NCBI GenBank assembly: GCA_033032865.1
Contig: JAWHQI010000327.1
Span: 744,001-808,000, forward strand
DNA from: Dactylorhiza incarnata
Taxonomy: Eukaryota > Streptophyta > Magnoliopsida > Asparagales > Orchidaceae
Direction of reading: 5' to 3'
Length of the DNA stretch: 64,000 nt
Shown one piece after another: positions 50,921 to 62,959 of this stretch (positions are counted from its first letter, which is position 1; each line of letters begins with the position of its first letter). The translations under genes and the position numbers were made by a program. The notes below the pieces were generated by a model. That model was given only the letters and a program-made list of their open reading frames with translations. It was not told the DNA's origin and searched no databases.

Positions 50921-52505
50921 TGGTCCATTCGGCGCGCGGGTTTTGGCATTCAGGAATTGGTTTTGGATGCCAGAAAACCAATTCAAGTGTTCGGCGCATC
51001 ACAAATTTGCGGCAATTGGCTTTGAAAGTTAAAGCCATGGGTTTTTAATTAAAGCTAAGAAACCAAAACCGCAAAACTTACCTATTTCTGCTGGCATTCG
51101 GGGGTTTTCGCTCAGCGCATCCTTCCCCTTAGGGAGTTGCTCCCTCCCGTCGTCCAGAAACTCCAGATTTCCGCTCCAGATTTCCCTCCCGTCGGCCTTT
51201 GCTCCCGTCGGCCTCCATACTCAGGTATTCCTCTTCTTCCTCATCTTCCTCTTCCTCCTCTTCTTCCTCTTCCTCTTCTTTTTTCAGATCCACCATTTTT
51301 ATTGTTTCCTCTTCTTCCTCACACTCTTCCTCCTCTTCTTCCTCACACTTAGGAGAGATTTAGGTTTAGACCACACTATTTTCGAAATTTTTTCAGAACA
51401 AAGCCACAATTTTTTTTCAGATCCATCATTAAGGCTTTCTGATCTATGTTAATAGCAGATTCATAGATTATCTTTTGTTCAGATCTATTTGTTTAAAGTT
51501 TTTTTTTTCCAGATCTTTGGTTATCTTTTTTTCTCAGATTTTTTTGTATAACCTAAGGACATCATTTTTTGTATAACATAAGGACCTAATTTTTTGATAT
51601 AGTAAGCTCTCAGATCTATTTGTTTAAAGCTTGAACTAGTTACACAAATGGATGATAAGAACTAATTTCACATTGTACCATCAAATAATGAGTTAGAAGT
51701 TATCATTAATTATGTTTTTTTATAACAGTGTGGTTTTGTTCATGCTTAGAGAGTTCGCATTGTTTTTAATTATTATTTTTTCCATATACATTTATTTCAA
51801 TCTTAGGGGCAATGGATAATAATGAGTTGCACAAGAAACTTAGGAGAGATATCATCATATCGTCATCAGTCGCAGCCACTCTAGGGGCAGCTGTAGTTGT
51901 ATTAAATTCTATTCCTAGACAACCTACATATGTTGCAGACAAAGATGCCCTCCGTAATATTGATGACATCTATGTCGCACTTACTCAGATGACTGATTTA
52001 GAAGATCATGATTTACTCAGGGTCATGGATATACTGTGTCATGATAGTGTCAAGCGTGACATATTCAAGAGACTGCCTGACCAGTTGAAGGGTACATGGC
52101 TCCGAATGCAGTTTGAGCACTAGTTTGATGTTTTTACTTATGGGCGATGGACTGTTTATCTCGATTATTTGTTATTTGTGTACTTTCATTTACGGACAAT
52201 GCATATGGATTTTATTGTCTGCAATGTTTATGAAGTTCAATTATTATTATGTGTCATGATTTAATGTTTAAATTTTAAAAATTATAAATTTTAAAAATTA
52301 TAAATTTTAAAAAAATTCAATTCCAGAAAGCCAAAACCTGCACAGCCGAACAGCTCTTATATATTAATTCCAATTCTGTTCACTGAATACCATCCTGCAG
52401 CCGAACAACAGAATTGGTTTTCTGCAAAAAACCAATTCCAGCAGATATTGGTTTTCTGATCAAAGCCAATTCCAGAAAGTCAAAACCTGCGCGCCGAACG
52501 GACCA
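50921..52505 (+). mobile_element. Harbinger-like element B with short ORF
   Basis: The ends TGGTCCATTCGGCGCGCGGG and CTGCGCGCCGAACGGACCA form inverted repeats related to those of the 1.19-kb units. A CT-rich leader (51220-51340) precedes the ORF at 51812. It is 1585 bp long and lacks a full transposase, so it is non-autonomous. Confidence 0.75.
51812..52123 (+). CDS. 103-residue ORF of Harbinger-like element B
   Basis: ATG at 51812 opens MDNNELHKKLRRDIIISSSV and the frame is intact to TAG at 52121-52123. The first ~50 residues match the ORF of element D at 54392 and end at the same point (KDALRNI). After that, this copy reads DLLRVMDILCHDSVKRDIFK RLPDQLKGTWL, resembling the C-terminal part of the Myb/SANT-like protein that Harbinger elements encode beside their transposase. 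The ORF may therefore be a fusion created by internal deletion. Whether it is expressed is unknown. Confidence 0.5.
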   Translation: MDNNELHKKLRRDIIISSSVAATLGAAVVVLNSIPRQPTYVADKDALRNIDDIYVALTQMTDLEDHDLLRVMDILCHDSVKRDIFKRLPDQLKGTWLRMQFEH

Positions 52506-52506
52506 A

Positions 52507-53388
52507 GGCCCCGTTCATTTGGAAGGTTTTCAGAAAAGGAATTGGATTTGAGCTTTTGAATTCAATTCGTTGATGTTCGTATAGCAATTTATTGGATGGA
52601 TTTGATTTTCCTCCAATTTTTATCGGGTCAGATCCGTTAAGAGCTTAGGCCAAATGAAAACCTTCCCTTTTCCATCGGTTTTGGCCAAAACTCTCTCCCC
52701 ATCGCATTGTGACTCTCTCCCCATCGCGTTGTGACTCTCTCCCGATCACAAATCGCCCCCTTCCTTTCCCCCTCCTCCGGCGCTTGGCCCTCTTTCCGGC
52801 GAGGTTTCTTCTACGGAGACACATCTCTTACTTCTTCTCCGGCGACTAATGAGAGGTGGCATTTCCTCCTGCTTCGGCGACCTAGGAGGCCGCGATTTTT
52901 CCTTCCGGCGGCATTTACTCATGCTCCGGCGACCCAGGACACCGATAACTCTTCCTTCCGACGGCATCTACTACACAGTAGTAGGCGACATCTCCATTAA
53001 TATCCCAAAAAACTTCTTCCTATTTCTCAGCAATATTGGCTAATCGTATACCCTAATCTCAATTTTTTGGGGTTCTACATTATTCGGGGTTCTACCTTAT
53101 TAGGGTTCTACCCTATATCAAAATTTGTTATTTACATGTTGTATGTAAATTTGTTTGTGTGTCCGTTATTAAAATTTCATGAGTTTTCGTTGCTTAAATA
53201 TCAAATCCTACGTTTGAATTCCATTATGTAGTCAAACAGAAAAATTGACAGGTTCTATTCCTGTCACTGAAAACCATCTTGCAAACGAACAACATAATTG
53301 AGTTTTGGACCAAAACCAAAACTTATGAGTTTTTGGTTTTCGACCAAAACCAATTCTTTCAATCAAAACCTACCAAACGAACGCAGCC
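52507..53388 (+). mobile_element. Harbinger-like element C, non-coding
   Basis: It begins GGCCCCGTTCATTTGGAAGG and ends CCAAACGAACGCAGCC, inverted repeats with a few mismatches. A CT-rich leader-like part lies at 52680-52960 and no transposase domain was found. Confidence 0.6.
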
Positions 53389-53391
53389 TAA

Positions 53392-54693
53392 GGGTCCGTT
53401 CTGCACGCAGGAATTGGATTTCTAGCATTGGCTTTGGTCGCCAGAAAGCTAATTCTGGTGTTCGGAGGAACAGAATTCGGTGGGTATTGGCTTTGGGGGG
53501 CAATACCCATGGTTTTCTGATTACCCTGAAAACCAAAGCCACCAAAACTTATCCTTCCCGCTCGTTTTTGCGCGAAATTGCTGAAGGCAACTCTCACAAG
53601 CGCTCTCGTTCGCCTCTACCAACAACGATATGCCTCCAACCCTCGTTCTCCTCCTCTGGCGACAAAGGCCGACCGCTCTTCCTCCTCCAGAAGCAACGAC
53701 GCCTTCTCTGGTTTTCGCTGGTTTCCACCTCCCGCATCAGATATCGCGACTAAAGCAACCCGCGACCGACTGCGCCAATTGAGAAACTTCTTCCCATTTC
53801 GATTTCCTCCTCTAGGTATCTTCTTACTCCTCCATCTCTTCTTCTTCTTCTTTTTCCTCTTCTTCCTATTTTTTTTCTAGATTATCCTTTTCCCGATCTT
53901 CCTCATCTCCTATTTTGTTTTTAGTTTTGTGTTGGATTTAGATGTTAGATCTGGTTATTGTCCGTGGTTTAGGTCTGGATATTGTTAGATCTGGATCTTT
54001 CTCTCCATTTTTTTCCTGGATTTTGATTTTAGCTTTGGATTTCGATGGTAGATCTGGATTTAAAACTGTATTTCGTGCTCTTTACTCGCTCTAGGCTTCT
54101 CATGCATTCTTTTACTGCCGATGATCTCAACTGTGATATACACATAGATTAAATCTATTCCCTAACATCATAAATCATTGATCTGCTTCGTGGCTTGATT
54201 TTGTAGATGAAAGTTTTTTTCCATTGATTGAATTCTCATCTGTTATATATACATGGCAACACTTCCCTAAGTTTAGCTAATATATATAGTAACGATCTAT
54301 AATAACACTCAATCTGTTAATTGACAACATTCTTTCTGGTAGATTTTATTTCTGCCATTGTCGGACTTTTTTGGTGGCTACATACATTGCAATGGATAAT
54401 AATGAGTTTCACAAGAAACGTAGGAGAGATATCATCATATCGTCATCAGTCACAGCGACTCTAGGGGAAGCTATAGTTGTATTGAATTCCATTCCTAGGC
54501 AGCCTACATATGTTGCAGATAAAGATGCCCTCCGTAATATTTTATTAACACGCTTATTTACTGGATAAGAGGTAGATTGTTTCAACCAGTTACGTATGGG
54601 TAAAGCATCGTCTAATGAGCTGTGTAATATTCTACGTGCAAAAAGCTATGTCTGTGACACAATCTATTTCGACCAAGTAAGCGATTGCTTACT
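53392..54693 (+). mobile_element. Harbinger-like element D with transposase N-terminus, truncated
   Basis: It begins GGGTCCGTTCTGCACGCAGG. A CT-rich leader ends in an exon-like start at 54392. The right part is lost: near 54694 the sequence joins a 1.19-kb-type unit at GACGAAGATCGGCGCC. Confidence 0.7.
54392..54693 (+). pseudogene. PIF/Harbinger transposase N-terminal fragment
   Basis: The frame opens MDNNEFHKKRRRDIIISSSV like element B. After KDALRNI a stop follows shortly (54566-54568). The next frame carries EVDCFNQLRMGKASSNELCN ILRAKSYVCDTIY, matching the helical N-terminal domain that precedes the catalytic core in plant HARBI1-like transposases. The DDE core itself is missing. Confidence 0.7.
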
Positions 54694-54920
54694 TGGACGA
54701 AGATCGGCGCCGCGCGAGGGAGGGGTAGGGTTCCGCTCCGCCAAAACCAGGCAATATCGGGGTTTACCCCTAAGAATTGGCCCACGCCTTATTTGAAGTT
54801 CATAGAATTCACCCCAATTCCGAATCTGCGCGAATACCGGTCCGCCGAACAGCTGTTTTGAATTCCACCTCACCCAACTCCAAAACTGAAATCCAATTCC
54901 GGTCGGCCGAGCGGAACCCT
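54694..54920. mobile_element. Harbinger-like unit, right-end fragment (copy 5)
   Basis: It runs from GACGAAGATCGGCGCCGCGC to GGTCGGCCGAGCGGAACCCT, that is only the right ~230 bp of a 1.19-kb unit. Confidence 0.8.
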
Positions 54921-54928
54921 ACCCCTAA

Positions 54929-56119
54929 GGGTCCGTTCGGCCGACCGAAATTGGAATTGAGGAATTGGAATTCAGCCAATTCCAAAACCAGTAGGAATTA
55001 GAATTGGTTGAATTCCAATTCTATTGTTCGGTTGCTGTGCAGAATTCAGTTTCAGAAATTGGAATTGGACAATTCTGCTGTTCGGCTGCAGAATGGAATT
55101 CAAACCTGGAATTCAAATTGAAATTGAAATTTTTGAAACACATAAAATAAAACATATTAAAAAGTCCTCACACATATTAATATAGTCCTCACACATATGA
55201 AAGTCCTCACACATATTAAAGTCCATACACATAATTATAGTTAACACACATATTAAAGTCAATACATATTAAAAAGATGCACACAGAGTGAGTCAATTCT
55301 ACTAATTAAACTGCATGCGGAGCAAACAGCTGCATTACTGCTCTGCCAATAGCTATAATGTTCAGATCTTGTGCAAGTCTTGTGCAACTGGGAACTAATG
55401 TTCAGATCTGAAAAAATTGGGAATCTACTGCATTTCTGAAACTAATGTTCAGATCTGAAAAAAATGGGAACTAATGTTCAGCATTTCTTAGTCATGATTT
55501 ATACCTACTGCCAACAGCTGCTCTTGTTTAGAATATAATCACATACTAAATACTTATCAGTTTTTGTATCAGGAAAACGAACAGAAAATAACCAGCGGAA
55601 ACTATTTAGCCAAGGATGAATCCAGAGGAAACGATGAATCCAGAGGAAACTATTTAGCAGTTTTTTTATCACGAAAATGATGAATCCAGAGGAAACTATC
55701 TTAGCAGGGCGAGGAAGAAGAGGAATAGTTGCTGTAAAAAAATCAAGCGGAAGAAAGGAGAACAAATGACGGGCGAGGAAGAAGAGGAGAAAAAACCACC
55801 TCTAAGCACGAGAAACATCACGAAACCAGCGAACATGAGTAGATCTGAGTAGGGCGAGGAAGAAGAGGAGAAAAAAGCGATCAGAAATTACCTGAGGACG
55901 AATATCGGCCCCGCGCGAGGGAGGGGTAGGGTTCCGCTCCGCCAAAACCAGGCAATATCGGGGTTTACCCCTAAGAATTGGCCCACGCCTTATTTGAAGT
56001 TCATCGAATTCACCCCAATTCCGAATCCGCGCGAATTCCGGTCCGCCGAACAGCTGTTTTGAATTCCACCTCACCCAATTCCAAAACTGAAATCCAATTC
56101 CGGTCGGCCGAACGAACCC
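54929..56119. mobile_element. Harbinger-like unit, array copy 6
   Basis: A full 1191-bp copy from GGGTCCGTTCGGCCGACCG to CGGTCGGCCGAACGAACCC. It is followed by TAAAA. Confidence 0.88.
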
Positions 56120-56124
56120 TAAAA

Positions 56125-57294
56125 GGGTCCGTTCGGCCGACCGGAATTGGAATTGAGGGATTGGAATTCAGCCAATTCCAAAACCAGTAGGAATTAGAAT
56201 TGGTTGAATTCCAATTCTGTTGTTCGGTTGCTGTGCAGAATTCAGTTTCAGAAATTGGAATTGGACAATTCTGCTGTTCGGCTGCAGAATGGAATTCAAA
56301 CCTGGAATTCAAATTGAAATTGAAATTTTTGAAACACATAAAATAAAACATATTAAAAAGTCCTCACACATATGAAAGTCCTCACACATATTAAAGTCCA
56401 TACACATAATTATAGTTAACACACATATTAAAGTCAATACATATTAAAAAGATGCACGCGGAGTGAGTCAATTCTACTAATTAAACTGCATGCGGAGCCA
56501 ACAGCTGTATTACTGCTCTGCCAATAGCTATAATGTTCAGATCTTGTGCAAGTCTTGTGCAACTGGGAACTAATGTTCAGATCTGAAAAAACTGGGAACC
56601 TACTGCATTTCTGAAACTAATGTTCAGATCTGAAAAAACTGGGAACTAATGTTCAGCATTTCTTAGTCATGATTTATACCTACTGCCAACAGCTGCTCTT
56701 GTTTAGAATATAATCACATACTAAATACTTATCAGTTTTTGTATCAGGAAAACGAACAGAAAATAACTAGCGGAAACTATTTAGCCAAGGATGAATCCAG
56801 AGGAAACGATGAATCCAGAGGAAACTATTTAGCAGTTTTTTTATCACGAAAACGATGAATCCAGAGGAAACTATCTTAGCATGGCGAGGAAGAAGAGGAA
56901 TAGTTGCTGTAAAAAAATCGAGCGGAAGAAAGGAGAACAAATGCCGGGCGAGGAAGAAGAGGAGAAAAAACCACCTCTAAGCACGAGAAACATCACGAAA
57001 CCAGCGAACATGAGTAGATCTGAGCAGGGCGAGGAAGAAGAGGAGAAAAAAGCGATCAGAAATTACCTGAGGACGAATATCGGCGCCGCGCGAGGGAGGG
57101 GTAGGGTTTCGCTCGGCCAAAACCAGGCAATATCGGGGTTTACCCCTAAGAATTGGCCCACGCCTTATTTGAAGTTCATGGAATTCACCCCAATTCCGAA
57201 TCCGCGCGAATTCCGGTCCGCCGAACAGCTGTTTTGAATTCCACCTCACCCAATTCCAAAACTGAAATCCAATTCCGGTCGGCCGAACGGACCC
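56125..57294. mobile_element. Harbinger-like unit, array copy 7
   Basis: 1170 bp long; it lacks one ATTAATATAGTCCTCACACAT-type repeat unit near 56360 relative to the other copies. Followed by TTAAAA. Confidence 0.88.
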
Positions 57295-57300
57295 TTAAAA

Positions 57301-58491
57301 GGGTCCGTTCGGCCGACCAGAATTGGAATTGAGGAATTGGAATTCAGCCAATTCCAAAACCAGTAGGAATTAGAATTGGTTGAATTCCAATTCTGTTGTT
57401 CAGTTGCTGTGCAGAATTCAGTTTCAGAAATTGGAATTGGACAATTCTGCTGTTCGGCTGCAGAATGGAATTCAAACCTGGAATTCAAATTGAAATTGAA
57501 ATTTTTGAAACACATAAAATAAAACATATTAAAAAGTCCTCACACATATTAATATAATCCTCACACATATGAAAGTCCTCACACATATTAAAGTCCATAC
57601 ACATAATTATAGTTAACACACATATTAAAGTCAATACATATTAAAAAGATGCACGCGGAGTGAGTCAATTCTACTAATTAAACTGCATGCGGAGCCAACA
57701 GCTGCATTACTGCTCTGCCAATAGCTATAATGTTCAGATCTTGTGCAAGTCTTGTGCAACTGGGAACTAATGTTCAGATCTGAAAAAACTGGGAACCTAC
57801 TGCATTTCTGAAACTAATGTTCAGATCTGAAAAAACTGGGAACTAATGTTCAGCATTTTTTAGTCATGATTTATACCTACTGCCAACAGCTGCTCTTGTT
57901 TAGAATATAATCACATACTAAATACTTATCAGTTTTTGTATCAGGAAAACGAACAGAAAATAACCAGCGGAAACTATTTAGCCAAGGATGAATCCAGAGG
58001 AAACGATGAATCCAGAGGAAACTATTTAGCAGTTTTTTTATCACGAAAACGATGAATCCAGAGGAAACTATCTTAGCAGGGCGAGAAAGAAGAGGAATAG
58101 TTGCTGTAAAAAAATCGAGCGGAAGAAAGGAGAACAAATGCCGGGCGAGGAAGAAGAGGAGAAAAAACCACCTCTAAGCACGAGAAACATCACGAAACCA
58201 GCGAACATGAGTAGATCTGAGCAGGGCGAGGAAGAAGAGGAGAAAAAAGCGATCAGAAATTACCTGAGGACGAATATCGGCGCCGCGCGAGGGAGGGGTA
58301 GGGTTTCGCTCGTCCAAAACCAGGCAATATCGGGGTTTACCCCTAAGAATTGGCCCACGCCTTATTTGAAGTTCATGGAATTCACCCCAATTCCGAATCC
58401 GCGCGAATTCCGTTCCGCCGAACAGCTGTTTTGAATTCCTCCTCACCCAATTCCAAAACTGAAATCCAATTCCGGTCGGCCGAACGGACCC
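57301..58491. mobile_element. Harbinger-like unit, array copy 8
   Basis: A full 1191-bp copy ending CGGTCGGCCGAACGGACCC, followed by TAAAAA. Confidence 0.88.
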
Positions 58492-58497
58492 TAAAAA

Positions 58498-59496
58498 GGG
58501 TCCGTTCGGCCGACAGGAATTGGAATTGAGGAATTGGAATTCAGCCAATTCCAAAACCAGTAGGAATTAGAATTGGTTGAATTCCAATTCTGTTGTTCGG
58601 TTGCTGTGCAGAATTCAGTTTCAGAAATTGGAATTGGACAATTCTGCTGTTCGGCTGCAGAATGGAATTCAAACGTGGAATTTAAATTGAAATTGAAATT
58701 TTTGAAACACATAAAATAAAACATATTAAAAAGTCCTCACACATATTAATATAGTCCTCACACATATGAAAGTCCTCACACATATTAAAGTCCATACACA
58801 TAATTATAGTTAACACACATATTAAAGTATATATATATTAAGATGATGCACGCGGAGTGAGTCAATTCTACTAATTAAACTGCATGCGGAGCCAACAGCT
58901 GCATTACTGCTCTGCCAATAGCTATAATGTTCAGATCTTGTGCAAGTCTTGTGCAACTGGGAACTAATGTTCAGATCTGAAAAAACTGGGAACCTACTGC
59001 ATTTCTGAAACTAATGTTCAGATCTGAAAAAACTGGGAACTAATGTTCAGCATTTCTTAGTCATGATTTATACCTTCTGCCAACAGCTGCTCTTGTTTAG
59101 AATATAATCACATACTAAATACTTTTCTATTTTTGTATCAGGAAAACGAACAGAAAATAACCAACGGAAACTATTTAGCCAAGGATGAATCCAGAGGAAA
59201 CGATGAATCCATAGGAAACTATTTAGCAGTTTTTTTATCACGAAAACGACGAATCCAGAGGAAACTATCTTAGCAGGGCGAGGAAGAAGAGGAATAGTTG
59301 CTGTAAAAAAATCAAGCGGAAGAAAGGAGAACAAATGCCGGGCGAGGAAGAAGAGGAGAAAAAACCACCTCTAAGCACGAGAAACATCACGAAACCAGCG
59401 AACATGAGTAGATCTGAGCAGGGCGAGGAAGAAGAGGAGAAAAAAGCGATCAGAAATTACCTAAGGACGAAGATCGGCGCCGCGCGAGGGAGGGGT
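58498..59496. mobile_element. Harbinger-like unit, array copy 9, left part
   Basis: It is cut at GCGAGGGAGGGGT by Sirevirus LTR copy 2, at exactly the same base as copy 3, and shares copy 3's diagnostic variants. Its right part lies beyond the window. Confidence 0.88.
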
Positions 59497-60861
59497 TGTT
59501 GGATCGTATGACGCCCTTAGAGGGGGGGGGGGGGGGTGAATAAGAGTGTGTTTAGAATATAATTTTTACTTAATAATTTTATAAACAGATTTTACTTTAC
59601 TAAAAAATTACTTATAAACACTTTCAAACCAATGCAATTTTTTTATTGAACAAAACACAAATTTCTAAGATAAAGATTATGCCACCAAATATGTAATTAA
59701 AGAAAAAGTCATAATTATATTAATCATGAAATTTGCATACAATAAAAATGATCTTAACAATGCTTAAGATCAAAGCACAATTATGTTAATAAAAAATTCA
59801 ACAATTTTGGTTTACCAATCCTTCTCCCAAGGATCGGAAGACTATCACTTGTCTCTCCCAAGACCAAGCCCAAGCCTATCCTCTAGATCTTCCCAAGATC
59901 TAGACGTAGCACACAAGGCCACGATTTCGCACCAAGCCACGCAAGGACTTGGACGCTCCGCACAAGGAAGCGATTTTCCCCTAAGCCACGGAAGGACTAG
60001 ACGCCGCACGCAAGACGACGATTTCTCCAACGATTACAAAATGAAAAGTGAATGAATGTAAATACAATATGAAAAGAACAACTCCCTAGAAAATCAGATC
60101 TCTGAAAGGATGGTTGAAGCCCCGAGATGATCGTTGATGTAGAAGCGCACCCGATCTCGTCTTCAATCTTCAATCCTTCTTTGCACAAATGGGAGTTGAA
60201 GAGGTTCTGGAGCTCTTTGGTTCGTATGCACTCAGGAAGGAACTTGGAATTCTCAAAGCTTGGAATGCACGAACAAAAGGAGCCAATTTATAGAAAATCG
60301 CTGTCGCCTGGGCGACATTAGCTGTCGGAAATTTTCGACAGCGCTAAACTGCCGCTGTGCCGCTAGTAGTGCTGTCGTGCGGGCAGTTGCTGTAACCTCC
60401 GAGCTGTTACCTGGGCGACATCGATGTCGGATTTCCGACAGCGCAGAACTGCCGGTCGTGGTGCTGTCGTGGGCAGTTGTTGTAACCTCTGAGCTGTCGC
60501 CTGGGCGACATCAGCTGTCGGATTTCCGACAGCTTGATAGATAAATTAACGACGACGTAGGAGGCAAGCGCACCTATCGCGTGTAGTATATATGATAAAA
60601 ATCATATCAAGGTCGTATTTAGTCCTGGGTCCCGTCGAGTATTGTTACTTCGAGCTACGACTATTGTTTTATCGGATATTAAAAAGATGATAAGTGAATT
60701 AATTTGAAAACAAAAATGATAACAATCGCAGGCTTGGTGTGCGTTTAGCAAAAACCAAGAAAAGCGATAAAAAGAAAAAAGGACGCACTAAATGAAAAAC
60801 TCACGCACTCTACGGGAATTTAAATGACTGAAATTAAAGGACATAAATTAAAGGAATGCAG

Positions 60862-60975
60862 TCTCTACCCAAATGGGTAGAGGGGAAGTAAATGCGTGAG
60901 CAAGTTCTACCCAAATGGGTAGACGGGAAATAAATGCAGTGCAAGTTCTACCCAAACGGGTAGACGGGAAATAAA
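60862..60975. repeat. ~48-bp tandem repeat with inverted core
   Basis: TCTACCCAAATGGGTAGA (an inverted repeat around AAAT) followed by (C/G)GGGAAATAAATGC recurs three times. It lies within the solo LTR. Confidence 0.85.
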
Positions 60976-62189
60976 TGCATGACAATAAAATAAAACTAAG
61001 CTATGAAGAGAAATAGCGAAAACATAAGTAATGAAAACATAAAACAACGAAAAGACGTAAAATAAACAAACATACAAACGATAACATAAAACAAAAGCGA
61101 AAATAACGAAAACAATGAAGGAGGAAATTGCGGGAACGAAACATAACGAGAACGAAAATTGCTTTGAAATGAAATAAACGAAAACATAATATTTCGCTCT
61201 ACTCTCTACCGCGTCAAGGAAGAAAAAGAACGAAAATTATGACGGCGAGTAAATTCGAATCAAAGCGAAAAAAGAGATAACCAAAATTCGAATTAAAACG
61301 AAAATAAACGAAAAACGTAATATTCGGCTCCATCGATTCCGTGTCAAGGAAGAAAAAGAGCAAAAGTTTACGAAGACGAATAAATTTGAATCTAAAGAAA
61401 AACCGATGTTATGGCGACAAATAAATCTAGCTAAAGAAAGAAAAATTGCAAAATTGAAGTGCGGATATGAAACTAAGTTTATGACTTGAAATCCGGTGCA
61501 GAAATAAAGCTAAGTTAGAAATTGAAATTGCAGTGCAGAAATGAAATTGCAGAATTGAAATTACGCTACGAATACAAAATGCACGAAATAAAAACTAAAT
61601 TTATTTATTGCCATAATAACGGGGTTACACGAAATAAAATTACAAAAATAAAAACATTACAACATTTAATTACAACATTTATAAAAACACTACAACATTT
61701 AAAAAGATTACAAAAAAATTACAACATTTAACTAATTTATATAAAAAACAAAACATGAAAATAAAATTACAACATTTATATAAGAAATTACAAAAAGAAA
61801 ATACAAAAATAAAATACAAAAACTAAGGTGGCAAGGATTGTGGAAGATCACCCCAAAATGGGCAATCCAAGAGGGCAAAATAGTGAGGGGGTGGGCACCT
61901 ATTTATAGAGAAAATGGGCCGCATTTAGAGGGTTTGAGAGGTTCTAGAAGGAAGGCAGCTGGCTGGATGCTAGCTGGTGGGCTTCTAGAAGCTAGCTGGT
62001 TGCGCTGGAGGTGAGCTACAGGGGCAGGCACGGGACGGGCGCGGGCAGGCGGGTGTGCTGGCGGGTTTGCTGGCGGGCAGCGGGCGGGAAATGAGCTGGC
62101 GGGCAGCGGGCAGGCGCGGGCAGCGGGCAGGCGCGGGCAGCAGGGGCGGGAAGTGAGCTGGCGGATTTAAATTGGCGCAAAATTGCGTT

Positions 62190-62262
62190 GGCCAGGTTTC
62201 GAACCCGCTTCTCCCCTTACTCAAATTAACAGGAACCTTCTCCACTCGGCCAAGAGTTCCTA
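62190..62262 (-). other. tRNA-like sequence with Pol III A and B boxes
   Basis: On the minus strand TTGGCCGAGTGGAGAAGG matches an A box and GGGTTCGAAACC a B box, about 47 bp apart. The T-arm can pair, but the acceptor strands (around GGAACTC and GCCAACG) do not, so it is not a working tRNA gene. It may be a SINE remnant or part of the LTR. Confidence 0.45.
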
Positions 62263-62398
62263 TGTGTAAACACAAGAACATATTTATATATATTATATAT
62301 ATTTACAGATATATTATATTATACATATAGAAAAACTAACTTAATTATTTATTTATTATTATTATTATTGTTTATTATTACATATTATTTATATATAC

Positions 62399-62545
62399 TT
62401 ATTATTATTACATATTATTATATATATATACTTATTATCATTACATATTTATTATATATATACTTATTATCATTACATATTTATTATATATATACTTATT
62501 ATCATTACATATTTATTATATATATACTTATTATCATTACATATA
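62399..62545 (+). repeat. 32-bp AT-rich tandem repeat, about four copies
   Basis: CTTATTATCATTACATATTT + ATTATATATATA recurs with starts at 62431, 62463, 62495 and 62527. Confidence 0.92.
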
Positions 62546-62959
62546 TATGTATTGAAAATATATCAATATTTATTTATACTTATAATATTTACATATATTT
62601 GCAAACAAGATAAAACAAGCTATTATTTCAATAATTTACATATTGCATGTACAAAAATACCCAAATTAGGCTAGAAATTATATTAAAAATATGCAATATT
62701 TTCTATTCATCACAACTCAAAACTGTCTTTCGTCGTGCTGCCGTGGGGTAAAGTAGTTGTAACTTCTCTGCTGTCGCCTGGGCGACATCAGCTGTCGTAA
62801 TTTTCCGACAGTGAAATTTTCCTACACTCAAATTGAGCTCCAGCAGAAATTTGAACATCTCATACCTATTACCTGCACACCATTAATAAAAATAGAATCA
62901 AATACAAACAGAACTTTGTTATTATCAAACTGGAGGAGTGCGAGACGCATGCTCCAACA

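Larger units (their letters stand above)
60535..62712 (-). mobile_element. Solo LTR of an Athila-like gypsy element
   Basis: It starts TGATAGATAAATTAACG and ends TTCTATTCATCA, flanked by CAGCT (60530-60534) and CAACT (62713-62717), a 5-bp duplication with one change. LTR copy 1 has the empty site CCGACAACTCAAAAC. Near the left end GGCAAGCGCACCTATCGCG is the reverse of a typical Athila LTR end. A minus-strand TATA box (CTCTATAAATAGGTG at about 61893-61907) supports minus orientation. There is no internal region, so it is a solo LTR. Confidence 0.85.
59497..62959 (-). repeat. Sirevirus LTR, copy 2, with nested solo LTR
   Basis: It starts TGTTGGATCGTATGACGCCC after GGGGT and ends GACGCATGCTCCAACA. 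It aligns throughout with LTR copy 1 but lacks the hAT element and contains a 2.18-kb insertion. The G-run near 59523 is longer (about 14 G). Confidence 0.9.

Noticed and set aside
62190..62262. A functional tRNA gene on the minus strand
   Set aside because: A and B boxes are present, but the acceptor stem does not pair and no anticodon loop is convincing.
44925..62959. The two Sirevirus LTRs as the ends of one element
   Set aside because: Both LTRs have the same internal sequence on their right and the same Harbinger-like junction on their left, which requires duplication of the locus rather than a single element.
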